The translations under genes and the position numbers were made by a program. Below are positions 27,447 to 36,546 of a stretch of 64,000 nucleotides of DNA, piece after piece (within the stretch, counting starts at the first letter, position 1; every line of letters starts with the position of its first letter). This DNA comes from Novosphingobium sp. ZN18A2. GTDB taxonomy: Bacteria > Pseudomonadota > Alphaproteobacteria > Sphingomonadales > Sphingomonadaceae. The stretch lies in contig NZ_CP136651.1 in assembly GCF_036784765.1 (NCBI RefSeq), positions 2,914,001 through 2,978,000 of the forward strand, read 5' to 3'. The notes beneath the pieces are model-generated. The model did not search any database. It saw only the letters and a list, made by a program, of their open reading frames with translations, and had not been told where the DNA came from.

Positions 27447-28193
27447 TCAGACCTCAAGCGTGCCCAGCACGCCGCCATCCACCGCAAGCGCCTGGCCGGT
27501 TACGTGGCTGGCGGCGTCGGACAGCAGGAACGCGGCCACTTCGGCCAGTTCCCGCGATTTGCCGGTGCGGCGCTGGGGCACACGCGCGGCCATTGTTTCC
27601 CATGCGTCGGGCGGCAAAGCGTCGAGCATCGGCGTTTCGATAAATCCGGGAATCACGCAATTGCAGCGCACGCCTTGTGGCCCGCCTTCCAGCGCCACGG
27701 CGCGCGAAAGGCCCAGCACCGCGTGCTTGCTGGCGACATAGCCGACATTGTTCGCCATGCCGCGTTCTGACGCGAGGCTGCCCGTCACAAGGATCGCGCC
27801 CTTGCCGCGCGCCGCCATCTGCGGGAGCACGTGGGCAATCGCCCAGAACGGCCCCTTGAGGTTTACCGCCATCACCGCGTCGAAAACCTCGTCCGGATAT
27901 TCCGAGACGGGCGCGAAGCTGCCGCCCGTGCCGGCGTTGAGGAACAGCCCGTCGACAGGCCCGTTCACCGCAACCGCTTCATCCAGCGCGGCGATCAGTT
28001 GCGCCTTGTTTCCCGCGTCGGCGGCAACCCATGCGGCCCGCCCCCCCAGTTCCTCGCACGCCGCCGCAAGTTTGCCCGCGCTGCGCGCGATCAGCGTTAC
28101 CTTGCCACCGGCGGCGTGGACGCGGTCGGCGGTGGCACGACCGATTCCGGTCGATGCGCCTGTGATGACCACGTGGCGATCGGCGAAGTCCAT
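27447..28193 (-). CDS. Short-chain dehydrogenase/reductase
   Basis: 248 residues from the ATG at 28193. TGASTGIG, LNAGTGG in place of the usual NNAG, VTGSLAS with the catalytic Ser, and YVASK are seen, and the C-terminus is TGQALAVDGGVLGTLEV. The IARSAG segment after the second beta-strand (Arg instead of Asp) hints at NADP(H). Third in the minus operon from 30703, between the amidohydrolase and LigF-type GST. Substrate unknown. Confidence 0.85.
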   Translation of the reverse strand: MDFADRHVVITGASTGIGRATADRVHAAGGKVTLIARSAGKLAAACEELGGRAAWVAADAGNKAQLIAALDEAVAVNGPVDGLFLNAGTGGSFAPVSEYPDEVFDAVMAVNLKGPFWAIAHVLPQMAARGKGAILVTGSLASERGMANNVGYVASKHAVLGLSRAVALEGGPQGVRCNCVIPGFIETPMLDALPPDAWETMAARVPQRRTGKSRELAEVAAFLLSDAASHVTGQALAVDGGVLGTLEV

Positions 28194-28222
28194 TGTTGCT
28201 GCCCCTTGTCCTTCAGGGGCCG

Positions 28223-29095
28223 TCAGGCCAGTCCCAGGACGCGCGCGGCGTTGTCCTTCATGATGCCGGGCATGATCTCGTCCTTGAAGCCCACGTTCTT
28301 TGCCGCATCGATCCACTTCTTGGGATGGATCAGCGGGAAGTCGGAACCGAACATCATCTTCTTCTTCAACTGCGTGTTGGCGTACTGGATGATCTGCGGC
28401 GCGAAATACTTGGGCGACCAGCCCGACAGGTCGATGAACACGTTGTCCTTGTGCAGCGCCATCGACAGGCTTTCATCCACCCACGGCCAAGACGGGTGGG
28501 CAAGGATGATCTTCATGTCGGGGAAATCCACCGCCACGTCGTCCACCAGCATCGGCTGCCCGTATTTCAGGCGCATCCCGCCGCCGCCGCGCATTCCGGT
28601 GCCCATGCCCGAATGGCCGGTGTGGAAGATCGCGGGCAGCTTGTATTCGTTGATCACTTCATAGATCGGATAACCGACCTGGTCCGCCGGGTGCACGTTC
28701 TGCGCGATACCGTGGAACTTGAAGCCCTTGACGCCGTAGTTCTCGACAAGGTCGCGTGCCTCGCGCGCGCCATACTTGCCCTTGTGCGGATCGATAGAGG
28801 CGAAGGGGATGCAGATGTCGTCGTTCTTCGCGGCGAATTCCGCGATTTCATAGTTCGACACGCGCTTGGCGCCCATGCCGCATTCGGCATCGACCGTGAA
28901 CAGGCAGAAGGCGATCTTCTGTTCGCGATAGATTTCCGCGATCTCGGGCATCTTGGGACGTTCGCGCGGCGCCTTGAAATAGGCGCTGGCCGCATCGAAG
29001 AACTTGCCCATCACCGGGTCTTCCGGATCGTGGCAAGACACTTCGGCATGGACGTGGACGTCGATCGCCTCGATTTCGTTGAGGTTGATGGGCAT
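28223..29095 (-). CDS. Amidohydrolase-2 family TIM-barrel protein
   Basis: 290 residues. IDVHVHAEVSC near residue 11 holds the HxH metal pair, KGFKFHGIAQNVHP and LPAIFHTGHSGMG the next His positions, ILAHPSWPWVDE another, and FGSDFPLIHPKKW the Asp. This is the pattern of metal-dependent decarboxylases and hydrolases related to gamma-resorcylate and 2-amino-3-carboxymuconate-semialdehyde decarboxylases. It differs from LigW and LigJ in this window. Likely non-oxidative decarboxylase or hydrolase of an aromatic acid or ring-cleavage product. Confidence 0.82.
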   Translation of the reverse strand: MPINLNEIEAIDVHVHAEVSCHDPEDPVMGKFFDAASAYFKAPRERPKMPEIAEIYREQKIAFCLFTVDAECGMGAKRVSNYEIAEFAAKNDDICIPFASIDPHKGKYGAREARDLVENYGVKGFKFHGIAQNVHPADQVGYPIYEVINEYKLPAIFHTGHSGMGTGMRGGGGMRLKYGQPMLVDDVAVDFPDMKIILAHPSWPWVDESLSMALHKDNVFIDLSGWSPKYFAPQIIQYANTQLKKKMMFGSDFPLIHPKKWIDAAKNVGFKDEIMPGIMKDNAARVLGLA

Positions 29096-29116
29096 GGGAT
29101 TGCTCCGGATAATAGG

Positions 29117-29188
29117 GTCGTCATTCCCGCGCAGGCGGGAATCCAGTTCGATTTACCGGCTGGATTCCCGGCCTGGCGGGAATGACGA
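29117..29188. repeat. Inverted repeat (REP-like, 'ttcccgc..gcggga' family)
   Basis: Arms of about 29 bases, 29117-29146 and 29160-29188, are inverted relative to one another with a few mismatches. Each arm also contains its own small palindrome (ATTCCCGC-GCAG-GCGGGAAT at 29123-29142). It lies between the aldehyde dehydrogenase stop and the amidohydrolase start inside one operon, where it could form a differential-expression hairpin. Confidence 0.75.
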
Positions 29189-29197
29189 ATGCACGGT

Positions 29198-30703
29198 TTA
29201 CAGCTGGACGATGACCGTCTTGGTTTCCATGTAGGCTTCGACGCCCTGGCGGCCCTGTTCGCGGCCCAGGCCCGATTCCTTGTAACCACCGAATGGCAGC
29301 GCCGTGTCGATCATTGCGTGGCAGTTGCCCCAGACAGTGCCCGCCTTGATCTTGCCGGCCAACTTGTGAAGCGTGGACACGTCCTTGGTCCACACGCCCG
29401 CGCCCAGGCCATAACAGGTGTTGTTCGCCTCCTTGGCCACTTCGTCCAGGTCGTCAAAACGCTGGGCGACGACGACCGGGCCAAAGATTTCCTCGCGAAC
29501 CACGCTCATCTGCGGGTTCACGTCGGCAAGGATGGTGGGGTTGACGTAATAGCCTTCGGGGCTGTCGCCGCCCATCACCACGCTGGCGCCATCGCGCTTG
29601 CCCGCCTCGATATAGCCCATCACGCGGTCGTGCTGTTCCTTGGAAACCAGCGGACCCATGTGCGCTTCGGGATCGAGCGAGGGGCGCGGCGCCCAGAACG
29701 GCGCGGTTTCGGCCATGCCTTCCAGAACCTGGTCGAACACAGACTTGTGCGCATAAAGGCGCGAACCGGCAACGCAGACCTGGCCCGAGTTGAAGAAGAT
29801 CGCGCCCGCAACGCCCGGCGCGGTGGCCGCAACGTCGACATCGGGCATGACCACCACCGGGCTCTTGCCGCCCAGTTCCAGCGTCACGCGCTTCAGGCTT
29901 TCGGTGGCGTTCCTGTTGATCAGCTTGCCGATCTCGGTCGAACCGGTGAAGGCCACCTTGTCCACTTCCGGATGCTTGACCATACGGTCGCCCGCGGTGT
30001 GGCCGTTGCCGGTGATCACGTTGACCACGCCCGCCGGGAAACCGGCCTCCGCGATCAGGTCCGCCAGGCGCAGCGCGGTAAGGCTGGTCTGCTCAGCCGG
30101 CTTCAGCACGGTGGTGCAGCCCGCAGCCAGCGCCGGGGCGATCTTCAGGCAGGCCATCAGCAGCGGGAAGTTCCACGGCACGATCTGCGCGCACACGCCC
30201 ACCGGCTCCTTGCGCGTATAACCGAACACGGCGCCTTCGGGCATCGTGTAGGGCTGGATCACCTCGCCGTTCACCTTGCTGGCCCAGCCGGCCATGAAGC
30301 GGATGTGGCTGGCCGCGCCCGGAACGTCGACCGCGCCCGCCATCGTCTTGGGCTTGCCGTTGTCGATCGCTTCCAGTTCGGCCAGTTCGTCGGCATTCGC
30401 CTCGATCAGGTCGGCAAGACGGATCATGATGCGTTCGCGCGCCATCGGCGGAAGGCCCGACCAGCGTCCATCGTCGAACGCGGCACGCGCGGCCATGACC
30501 GCGCGATCCACGTCACGGTCCGACGCGTCGACGACCTTGCCGATGATCTTGCCGGTCGAAGGGTCTTCCACGTCGATGGTCGCGCCGTGCGAACTGTCGA
30601 CCCATTCGTTATTGATGAACAGTTGCGGCTTCCGCGCGAGGAAAGCCTTGGCAGCAGCCGAATATTCGGGCTGCACGCGGGAAATGGTCGCCATGTCGTT
30701 CAT
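29198..30703 (-). CDS. Aldehyde dehydrogenase (betaine/phenylacetaldehyde-type)
   Basis: 501 residues from the ATG at 30703, with GGAGAGGA upstream; the frame extends further but lacks family sequence. LELGGKSP holds the base Glu, NSGQVCVAGSRLY the catalytic Cys, FTGSTEIGK the NAD site, and TALPFGGYKESGLGRE the C-terminal motif. It heads an operon that runs through to the TauD-type gene and has a class 1 site 51 bases upstream. Probably oxidises an aromatic aldehyde such as vanillin or a stilbene-cleavage aldehyde to the acid. Confidence 0.9.
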   Translation of the reverse strand: MNDMATISRVQPEYSAAAKAFLARKPQLFINNEWVDSSHGATIDVEDPSTGKIIGKVVDASDRDVDRAVMAARAAFDDGRWSGLPPMARERIMIRLADLIEANADELAELEAIDNGKPKTMAGAVDVPGAASHIRFMAGWASKVNGEVIQPYTMPEGAVFGYTRKEPVGVCAQIVPWNFPLLMACLKIAPALAAGCTTVLKPAEQTSLTALRLADLIAEAGFPAGVVNVITGNGHTAGDRMVKHPEVDKVAFTGSTEIGKLINRNATESLKRVTLELGGKSPVVVMPDVDVAATAPGVAGAIFFNSGQVCVAGSRLYAHKSVFDQVLEGMAETAPFWAPRPSLDPEAHMGPLVSKEQHDRVMGYIEAGKRDGASVVMGGDSPEGYYVNPTILADVNPQMSVVREEIFGPVVVAQRFDDLDEVAKEANNTCYGLGAGVWTKDVSTLHKLAGKIKAGTVWGNCHAMIDTALPFGGYKESGLGREQGRQGVEAYMETKTVIVQL

Positions 30704-30753
30704 GTCCGGGTCCTCTCCAGGTGTCGTTGACGTAGCATCGAGAATAGCGAAAT

Positions 30754-30772
30754 TCGTTCGTGTTGCATACAA
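30754..30772. promoter_or_regulatory. Class 1 operator-like site upstream of the ALDH-to-TauD operon
   Basis: TCGTTCGT-GTT-GCATACAA. The right arm fits well and the left arm is degenerate. 51 bases before the aldehyde dehydrogenase start. Confidence 0.65.
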
Positions 30773-30897
30773 ATTTATGCAGCGAAAGACAGGTCGCGCA
30801 GCGCGTCGCGGTTAACCTGCCCCCCTTGCTTCGGCTTGCGTGCTTCGGTTCTGTTCGCGCGGGGGCCGTCCGGTCCCCGCGCGCTTGCCTACTAACC

Positions 30898-33030
30898 TTA
30901 CTTGTCGCCCAGGGCCTTGTCCTCGTTGGCCCGCTTGATGACATAGAGGCGGATATCGTCGACATCCTTTTCGTTCAGCGCGGACTTGAACGAAACCATG
31001 CCGTTTTCGTGAAGCTGGCCGTCGATGACGATGGCCTTCATCACGTCAAGCGATCCGATGGCGCCCGAGTGGCGAAGGTCGGGGTTAAGCCCGCCCGCCA
31101 CCGCCGCGTCTCCGTGGCAGACCGAACAGTACCGGCCATAGAGCTGCGCACCCCTGGCGATCTGTTCGGGCGTGCCGGTCGAAGGCGGCGGGTCGAGCAC
31201 ACGCTTCGCTTCGGGCGGCGGCGCGGGCAGCTTGCCGTCCGCTCCCAATTTGAACACCAGCAGGCGGCTGATGTTGCGTTCTCCGCCCGACTTGTCGGCC
31301 AGCACGCCGGTGGCGATATCCCAAACGCCGCCCCAGCCGACCATGATCGCAACGTATTGCTGGCCGTCGATCGAATAAGTCATCGGTGCCGCGATGATCC
31401 CCGTCTGCGACGGGAACGACCACAGCTTCTTGCCGGTATCGGCGGTATAGGCGACGAAATCGCCCGCGGCGTTGCCCTGGAACACCAGGTTGCCCGCCGT
31501 CGCCAGCGTGCCGCCGTTCCACGGGCCGACCTGTTCGACCTTCCAGGCCGGCGCCTGCTTTACCGGGTCCCACGCCAGCAGCGTGCCGGTGGTCGCCTTG
31601 GCCGCCGCCTCGCGCGCGGACTTGTTGGCCGGCATCGCGACAAGCGCGCTGTCTTGCGCGGTCTGGAACCCGATGTCCGAAGGCTTCCAGTCCTGTGCCG
31701 GGGCATAGGGGAAAGCCGCGTTGTTCACCGGGATATAGACATAGCCGGTCTTCGGGCTGAAACTCATCGGCTGCCAGCTATGCGCGCCGCCCGCGCCGGG
31801 CACGCCGATGAAGGGCTTTCCGGTCTTTTCGTACTTCGCATCGGGCGCGATCTTCGCGCTGCCCGTTTCCGGGTCGATGCCCGTCGTCCAGTTCTGCGGT
31901 ACGAAGCCCTTGGCCGAAATCAGCTTTCCGGTCTTCGCGTCGATCACATAGAAAAAGCCGTTCTTCGGCGCGTGCATCAGCACGCGACGTTCCTGCCCGT
32001 CTATGTTCAGCGTGGCGACCGTGATCGGCGCGTCGCTGTCGAAGTCCCAGCGGTCTTCGGGCGTTTCCTGATAGTGCCACTGGTACTTGCCGGTATCGGC
32101 GTTCACCGCGACGATCGACGAGGTATAGAGGCTGTCCCCGTCGCGCCCGTTGGCGCCGGGGTTCCACGGCTCGGCATTGCCGGTGCCGAAATAGACCATG
32201 TTGAGATCGGGATCGTAAACGATCGAATCCCACACGGTGCCGCCACCGCCGTATTTCCACCAGTTGGAGTTGCCCCAGGTCTTCGCGGCGGCCTGCATGG
32301 CCTTGGCGTTGACGCCTTCCTTGTCGAAACCGTCCGCCGGGTTGCCCGGCACGGTGTGGAAGGTCCACACGGTCTTGCCGGTCTGCGCGTCATAGGCCGA
32401 GACATAGCCGCGCGCATTGTATTCCGCGCCGCCGGACCCGATCACCACCATGCCCTTCACGATGCGCGGGGCGCCGGTGATCGAATAGTTTTTCTGGTCG
32501 GGCACCACGACGCGCGACCACACTTCCTTGCCGGTCTTCTGGTCGAGCGCGACGAGCCGCCCGTCGAGCGTGCCGACATAGACCTTGTCGCCATAAAGCG
32601 CGACGCCGCGATTCACCGCGTCGCAGCAGGCGCGAACCAGCGTGTCGCGCGGCACCTTGGGATCATAGGCCCACAGCTTCTTGCCGGTCTTCGCATCGAA
32701 GGCGAGCACCTTCGACCACGCGGTGCTGGTATAAAGCACGCCGTCATGCATCAGCGGCGTGGCTTCCTGCCCGCGCGCGGTATCGAGATCGGAATACCAG
32801 GCAAGGCCCAGCTTGCCGACGGTCTGGTCGTTGATCTGGGCGAGCTTGGAATAGCGCTGCTCGTCATAGCCCTTGCCATAACTGAGCCATTCGCCGGTTT
32901 CGGCCGCCGCGATCATCGCATCGGTGACACCGTCCTTCGCCAGCGTCACGCCGGACTTGCCGCCACCGGGCATATTGCATGCGGCCAGTGGAAGCAGCGC
33001 TGCGATGAGCGCGATATTCTTCATTCGCAT
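30898..33030 (-). CDS. PQQ-dependent quinohaemoprotein alcohol dehydrogenase (lipoprotein, cytochrome c domain)
   Basis: 710 residues from the ATG at 33030. A short lipoprotein signal ends at Cys18 (LAAC). The beta-propeller has adjacent Cys135-Cys136 (RACCDAVNRG), characteristic of PQQ alcohol dehydrogenases, and the catalytic Asp329 in RWDFDSD, where Asp331 follows two residues later. The C-terminal domain carries a haem c motif CSVCH. It oxidises a primary alcohol in the periplasm and passes electrons through haem. Asp at the +2 position is the signature associated with lanthanide rather than calcium use. Downstream of the acyl-CoA ligase and GST pair in the same operon, it may act on aromatic propyl alcohols; substrate not known. 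Confidence 0.9.
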   Translation of the reverse strand: MRMKNIALIAALLPLAACNMPGGGKSGVTLAKDGVTDAMIAAAETGEWLSYGKGYDEQRYSKLAQINDQTVGKLGLAWYSDLDTARGQEATPLMHDGVLYTSTAWSKVLAFDAKTGKKLWAYDPKVPRDTLVRACCDAVNRGVALYGDKVYVGTLDGRLVALDQKTGKEVWSRVVVPDQKNYSITGAPRIVKGMVVIGSGGAEYNARGYVSAYDAQTGKTVWTFHTVPGNPADGFDKEGVNAKAMQAAAKTWGNSNWWKYGGGGTVWDSIVYDPDLNMVYFGTGNAEPWNPGANGRDGDSLYTSSIVAVNADTGKYQWHYQETPEDRWDFDSDAPITVATLNIDGQERRVLMHAPKNGFFYVIDAKTGKLISAKGFVPQNWTTGIDPETGSAKIAPDAKYEKTGKPFIGVPGAGGAHSWQPMSFSPKTGYVYIPVNNAAFPYAPAQDWKPSDIGFQTAQDSALVAMPANKSAREAAAKATTGTLLAWDPVKQAPAWKVEQVGPWNGGTLATAGNLVFQGNAAGDFVAYTADTGKKLWSFPSQTGIIAAPMTYSIDGQQYVAIMVGWGGVWDIATGVLADKSGGERNISRLLVFKLGADGKLPAPPPEAKRVLDPPPSTGTPEQIARGAQLYGRYCSVCHGDAAVAGGLNPDLRHSGAIGSLDVMKAIVIDGQLHENGMVSFKSALNEKDVDDIRLYVIKRANEDKALGDK

Positions 33031-33079
33031 CAGATCAGTAACCTCTCCGTCGGCAGTCCGGCCAATGCCGATCCCGCCC

Positions 33080-34645
33080 CTAGTTGACCATCCGCGCGTT
33101 TTCGCCCCAGTACTTGGTGCGAAGCGCCTTCTTGTCCATCTTGCCAGCCGCCGTGCGCGGAATCGAGTCAAGAAATTCGACGGACTTGGGCGCCTTCACG
33201 CCGCCCAGCCGCGCCTTTGCATGGGCGATGATTTCCTCTGCGGTGATGCCGTCAGCAACCACGGCGGCGTGGACCTGTTCGCCCCACTTTTCATGCGGAA
33301 TTCCGAACACCGCGGCTTCGCGCACTTGCGGCAGTTCCGTAACGGCGGCCTCCACTTCGGCGGTGAAGACGTTGAAGCCGCCCGAAACGACCATGTCCTT
33401 CTTGCGGTCGACGATATAAAGGTATCCGTCCTTGTCGAACTTGCCGACGTCGCCCGTGTGGTGCCAGCCGAACTTGCGGATCTCGGCCGTCTCTTCGGGC
33501 TTTTCGAAATACGAATCGGTCACCAGCGCGCCGCGCACGCAGATCTCGCCCGCTTCGCCCAGCGGCACCTGGTTGCCGTCGTCATCCAGCAGCGCGACCT
33601 TGATCGAGCGGGTCGGCTTGCCGCAGGCCGCGAGCTTTTCCGGCGCTTCGTAGGCGAACTTCGCCACGTCCTCTGGCGGGAACCACGCCACGATCATCGG
33701 ACATTCGACCTGGCCATAGGACTGGCACATGGCGGGGCCGAAGGTTTCGACCGCCTGGCGCAGCTTTTCCGGCGAACAGGGCGAGCCGACGAGGATGAAG
33801 ATCTTCAGCGACGAATAATCGTGATCCCCGATCTCCGGAGAGGCCAGCAACTGGTACAGCGCCGTGGGCGGCAGGTACATGTGCGTGACCTTGTATTCCT
33901 CGATCGTCGTCAGCACGCGCTCTGCATCGAAGCCGGGCAGGATCACCTGCGTCGCGCCCAGCGAAAGCGTGGACAGCGCGATCGGCCCCGCCGCGTGCGT
34001 GATCGGCGCGGAAACGAGCGCGACGGGGGAATCGGTGCGTCCGCCCATCGCGTCCGCCGCGGTTTCGATCATCGTCCCCCAGCCGAGGTTCGTCACGTTC
34101 GCCCCCTTCGAAGGGCCGGTCGTGCCGCCGGTGGGGAAGATGCCGACAAGGTCGGACAGGTTGCCGAAGGCGTCGATTTCTGGCTCGACGAAATCCGCCG
34201 ACGTTACGCCGGCCATGAACTCCTCAAGGCTGGGATCGTCGCCCATGCGCCTGTCGAGGCAGATGAAGTGCTGCATCACCGGGCAGAGCTTCTTGAGCTG
34301 CTCCACCTCGTCGACCTTCGACGAATGATAGACCAGCCACTTGCAACGCACGTAGTTGATGTAACCCGCGTTGGCGTCGATCGCGTTGCGTGTGTTGACC
34401 GGAATCCACTTGCCGTTGGCGCGCCACATGGCGAGCAGCACGACCAGCAACATCCCGTCGTTCGGACCATAAAGGCCCAGCAGGTCCTGGTTTTCGAAGC
34501 CGTGCTTCTGCATCGCGGCGGCGATGCGTTCGGACAGGTCTTTCACTTCCGCGAACGTGAGCTTCAGCCCGGTTTCGGTGTCGATTACGGCCAGCCGCTG
34601 CGGATCGCGGTCATGGCCCCGGTCGAAATAGTCGATGGCACGCAT
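33080..34645 (-). CDS. AMP-dependent acyl-CoA synthetase/ligase
   Basis: 521 residues. PTGGTTGPSKGANVTNLGW is the AMP-binding P-loop-like motif, SYGQVECPMIV the A5 motif, GWHHTGDVGKFDKDGYLYIVDRKKD (quoted as GWHHTGDVG and VDRKKDMV) A7 and A8, and AAGKMDKKALR the A10 Lys. The enzyme activates a carboxylate with ATP to an acyl-CoA. A phenylpropanoid acid such as ferulate or an aryl-propionate is likely from neighbours, but the sequence also fits medium-chain fatty-acid ligases. Located between the PQQ enzyme and the GST pair. Confidence 0.87.
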   Translation of the reverse strand: MRAIDYFDRGHDRDPQRLAVIDTETGLKLTFAEVKDLSERIAAAMQKHGFENQDLLGLYGPNDGMLLVVLLAMWRANGKWIPVNTRNAIDANAGYINYVRCKWLVYHSSKVDEVEQLKKLCPVMQHFICLDRRMGDDPSLEEFMAGVTSADFVEPEIDAFGNLSDLVGIFPTGGTTGPSKGANVTNLGWGTMIETAADAMGGRTDSPVALVSAPITHAAGPIALSTLSLGATQVILPGFDAERVLTTIEEYKVTHMYLPPTALYQLLASPEIGDHDYSSLKIFILVGSPCSPEKLRQAVETFGPAMCQSYGQVECPMIVAWFPPEDVAKFAYEAPEKLAACGKPTRSIKVALLDDDGNQVPLGEAGEICVRGALVTDSYFEKPEETAEIRKFGWHHTGDVGKFDKDGYLYIVDRKKDMVVSGGFNVFTAEVEAAVTELPQVREAAVFGIPHEKWGEQVHAAVVADGITAEEIIAHAKARLGGVKAPKSVEFLDSIPRTAAGKMDKKALRTKYWGENARMVN

Positions 34646-34657
34646 GGCTTGTCTTCC

Positions 34658-35440
34658 TTAGCCCCAACGGTTGATTTCAGGCCCCGGCGCCCAGCTGGCT
34701 TCGGGGGTTGCGGTTGTCGCGCGGGCCAGCGCGGCCTGCACGGACGGGCGCGCCTTCACGCGGTCCATCCAGGCGGCGGCACGGTCCTTCCCGGCAAAGG
34801 CTTCGGGCACGACTTCGGCCATGCCCGACAGCCAGCCATAGGTTTCGAAATCGGCGATGGTCAGGTCGCCCATCAGCCATTCGCGCCCGTCGGCCAGTTG
34901 CTCGTCCACCATGTTCACCGCGTCGGTTACCTTGGTCACGCTGTCCGCCGTTGGCACGTCGGGGAAGTCCCCCGCGCGGACCGATGCCCACCGCGCGCGC
35001 AGATCATCGCTGGCGATGTTGGCGGTGAGCGCTGCGAACGCCGCATCGTCCATCGCGGCCAGCGCATCGTGCGCACTCGCCTTGCAACCCAGGAACGCCG
35101 CGGCGGGCGCGGCGCGCTCTGTAATGCGGCGGCACCACATCATCATCTGCCAGTGGGCATAGGCGTCGCTGGGCTGGAGCGTGTTCGCGCCGCTTTCATC
35201 GAGGTACTGGGCGATGAACACGCTTTCGGTCATCGCTTCGCCGTCAATCACCAGCACCGGGCCTTCGCCTTCCACGCCCATGTCGCGCGCGACCGGCTCT
35301 GTCACTTGCGCAAGAGTGTGGCGCTCTCCTTTAAGAAGGTCGATTGCCTTGCATTCGACATTCAGCCCGCTTTCGCCCAGCGCAGCCAGCACCGCAAGCG
35401 AGGGGCCGTTGGGTTCGCCGTGATAGAGAATGGTGCTCAT
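34658..35440 (-). CDS. Glutathione S-transferase, atypical partner of the neighbouring LigF-like GST
   Basis: 260 residues from the ATG at 35440, only two bases after the upstream GST stop. TILYHGEPNGPSLAVLAALGESGLNVE is a divergent LigF-like N-terminus in which the ANS-L/G-KPM glutathione-site motif is replaced by GPSLAVL. EGPVLVIDGEAMTESVFIAQYL retains the Glu-Ser pair that binds the glutathione gamma-Glu, and the C-terminal helical domain is complete (LTIADFETYGWLSGMAE). Two tandem, diverged GST genes recall the BaeA/BaeB heterodimeric beta-etherase of Novosphingobium. A heterodimer here is a hypothesis. Confidence 0.78.
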   Translation of the reverse strand: MSTILYHGEPNGPSLAVLAALGESGLNVECKAIDLLKGERHTLAQVTEPVARDMGVEGEGPVLVIDGEAMTESVFIAQYLDESGANTLQPSDAYAHWQMMMWCRRITERAAPAAAFLGCKASAHDALAAMDDAAFAALTANIASDDLRARWASVRAGDFPDVPTADSVTKVTDAVNMVDEQLADGREWLMGDLTIADFETYGWLSGMAEVVPEAFAGKDRAAAWMDRVKARPSVQAALARATTATPEASWAPGPEINRWG

Positions 35441-35441
35441 C

Positions 35442-36254
35442 TTAGCGTACTCCGCTCGAAATGCCCTCTGCTTCGTCGCGGGGCGGGATATAGTCCTGTT
35501 CCAGAATCTCGACACGGCTCGCCATCGGCGTGCGGCCCAGTTTCCAGCATTCGCGCGTCGCCGGGCGGCGATAGATCGCGCGCAGCCAGCGCATGATGTT
35601 GGGCGTCAGTTCATCGTTGGCGAGGTGCGGCTGCGACAGCGGCATCGCATAGGCGAGGTTGAAGCCGTTGACGTCGGCCAGCGAATACTGGTCGCTCGCC
35701 AGCCATTCGCGCTTGCCCAGCTCTTCCTCCAGCATCTTGATGCCCAGTTCTATGCGGCGGCCGCTTTCGGCCATCTCGTCCTCACTGAACAGGCCGAACA
35801 CCGCCTTGCGCCATGCGGTGCGGCGTTCGGGCAGGGGAATCTGTTCGATCTGCGCTTCGATCTTCTCGCGTCCGTGCGCCTTCAGTGCGTTGGGGCCGAC
35901 GAAGAACTTCCAGCCGAACATGGAAAAGCTGGGCGCAAGCCACTGGTCCATGAACTTCATCCACCAGCGGATGCGCCAGCGGTCGCGCGCGTCGGCCGGC
36001 ATCAGGTCGGGGCCGCCGAATTCCTCGTTCACGTATTCCATGATCGCGGTCGATTCGACCAGAACACGGTCGCCATGGGTCATCGCGGGGATCGTGCCCT
36101 GCGGATTGATCGCCAGGTATTCCGGCTTGTGCTGGTCGAAGTTCAGCATGTCGATGTAATGGCTGTCGAACTTCACGCCCTTTTCCATGAGCGCGAGCAT
36201 GGGTTTGCCCGAATTCGCATTCGGCTCCCAGTGATAGAGGGTAATATTGCTCAT
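35442..36254 (-). CDS. Glutathione S-transferase, LigF-like
   Basis: 270 residues. NANSGKPMLALMEKGVKFD matches the LigF glutathione-site segment, and INPQGTIPAMTHGD plus VESTAIMEYVNEEFGG complete the thioredoxin fold. The C-terminal domain is enlarged and includes WKFFVGPNALKAHGREKIEAQ. First gene of the minus operon GST-GST-ligase-PQQ, 143 bases downstream of a class 1 site at 36397. Probably glutathione-dependent cleavage of an aryl ether or conjugation of an activated aromatic; the pair arrangement suggests function as a heterodimer. Confidence 0.82.
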   Translation of the reverse strand: MSNITLYHWEPNANSGKPMLALMEKGVKFDSHYIDMLNFDQHKPEYLAINPQGTIPAMTHGDRVLVESTAIMEYVNEEFGGPDLMPADARDRWRIRWWMKFMDQWLAPSFSMFGWKFFVGPNALKAHGREKIEAQIEQIPLPERRTAWRKAVFGLFSEDEMAESGRRIELGIKMLEEELGKREWLASDQYSLADVNGFNLAYAMPLSQPHLANDELTPNIMRWLRAIYRRPATRECWKLGRTPMASRVEILEQDYIPPRDEAEGISSGVR

Positions 36255-36396
36255 CTTCCGCCCTGCTCTCCCTTCTCCCGCGGGTTGACGCGGGGAGCGT
36301 GCCTTCCGGTGTCCGGCTTCGGGGAGACGCCTCGTTGGCTACGCGGGAAGCACGGAACCTCCATTTCGCGAATCTCTCCCGTCCGGCACACCGGAT

Positions 36397-36415
36397 TTGT
36401 ATGCAAGACTTACTA
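36397..36415. promoter_or_regulatory. Class 1 operator-like site serving the GST operon
   Basis: TTGTATGC-AAG-ACTTACTA. First of two such sites in the 292-base region between the divergent GST and methyltransferase genes. Confidence 0.7.
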
Positions 36416-36453
36416 ATTGGCTTGTCGCCCGGGTCAAGTGGGTTGCCACGATT

Positions 36454-36472
36454 TTGTAAGCGCAACATACCG
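36454..36472. promoter_or_regulatory. Second class 1-like site, upstream of the methyltransferase
   Basis: TTGTAAGC-GCA-ACATACCG, 38 bases after the first site (57 bases start to start) and 74 bases before the methyltransferase ATG. Outer bases of the right arm are degenerate. Two sites in one divergent region could allow paired or looped binding. Confidence 0.6.
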
Positions 36473-36546
36473 TGCAGCGAAACACGAAACCGGCGCACCC
36501 GTGCCGCGTTGTGCAACGGGGCGCCGCGGCAGAGGAGGCCAGAGCT

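Noticed and set aside
28193..36416. Several plus-strand frames of 300-890 codons opposite the minus operon
   Set aside because: Each overlaps a well-recognised enzyme gene and shows His/Arg-rich repetitive sequence without domains.
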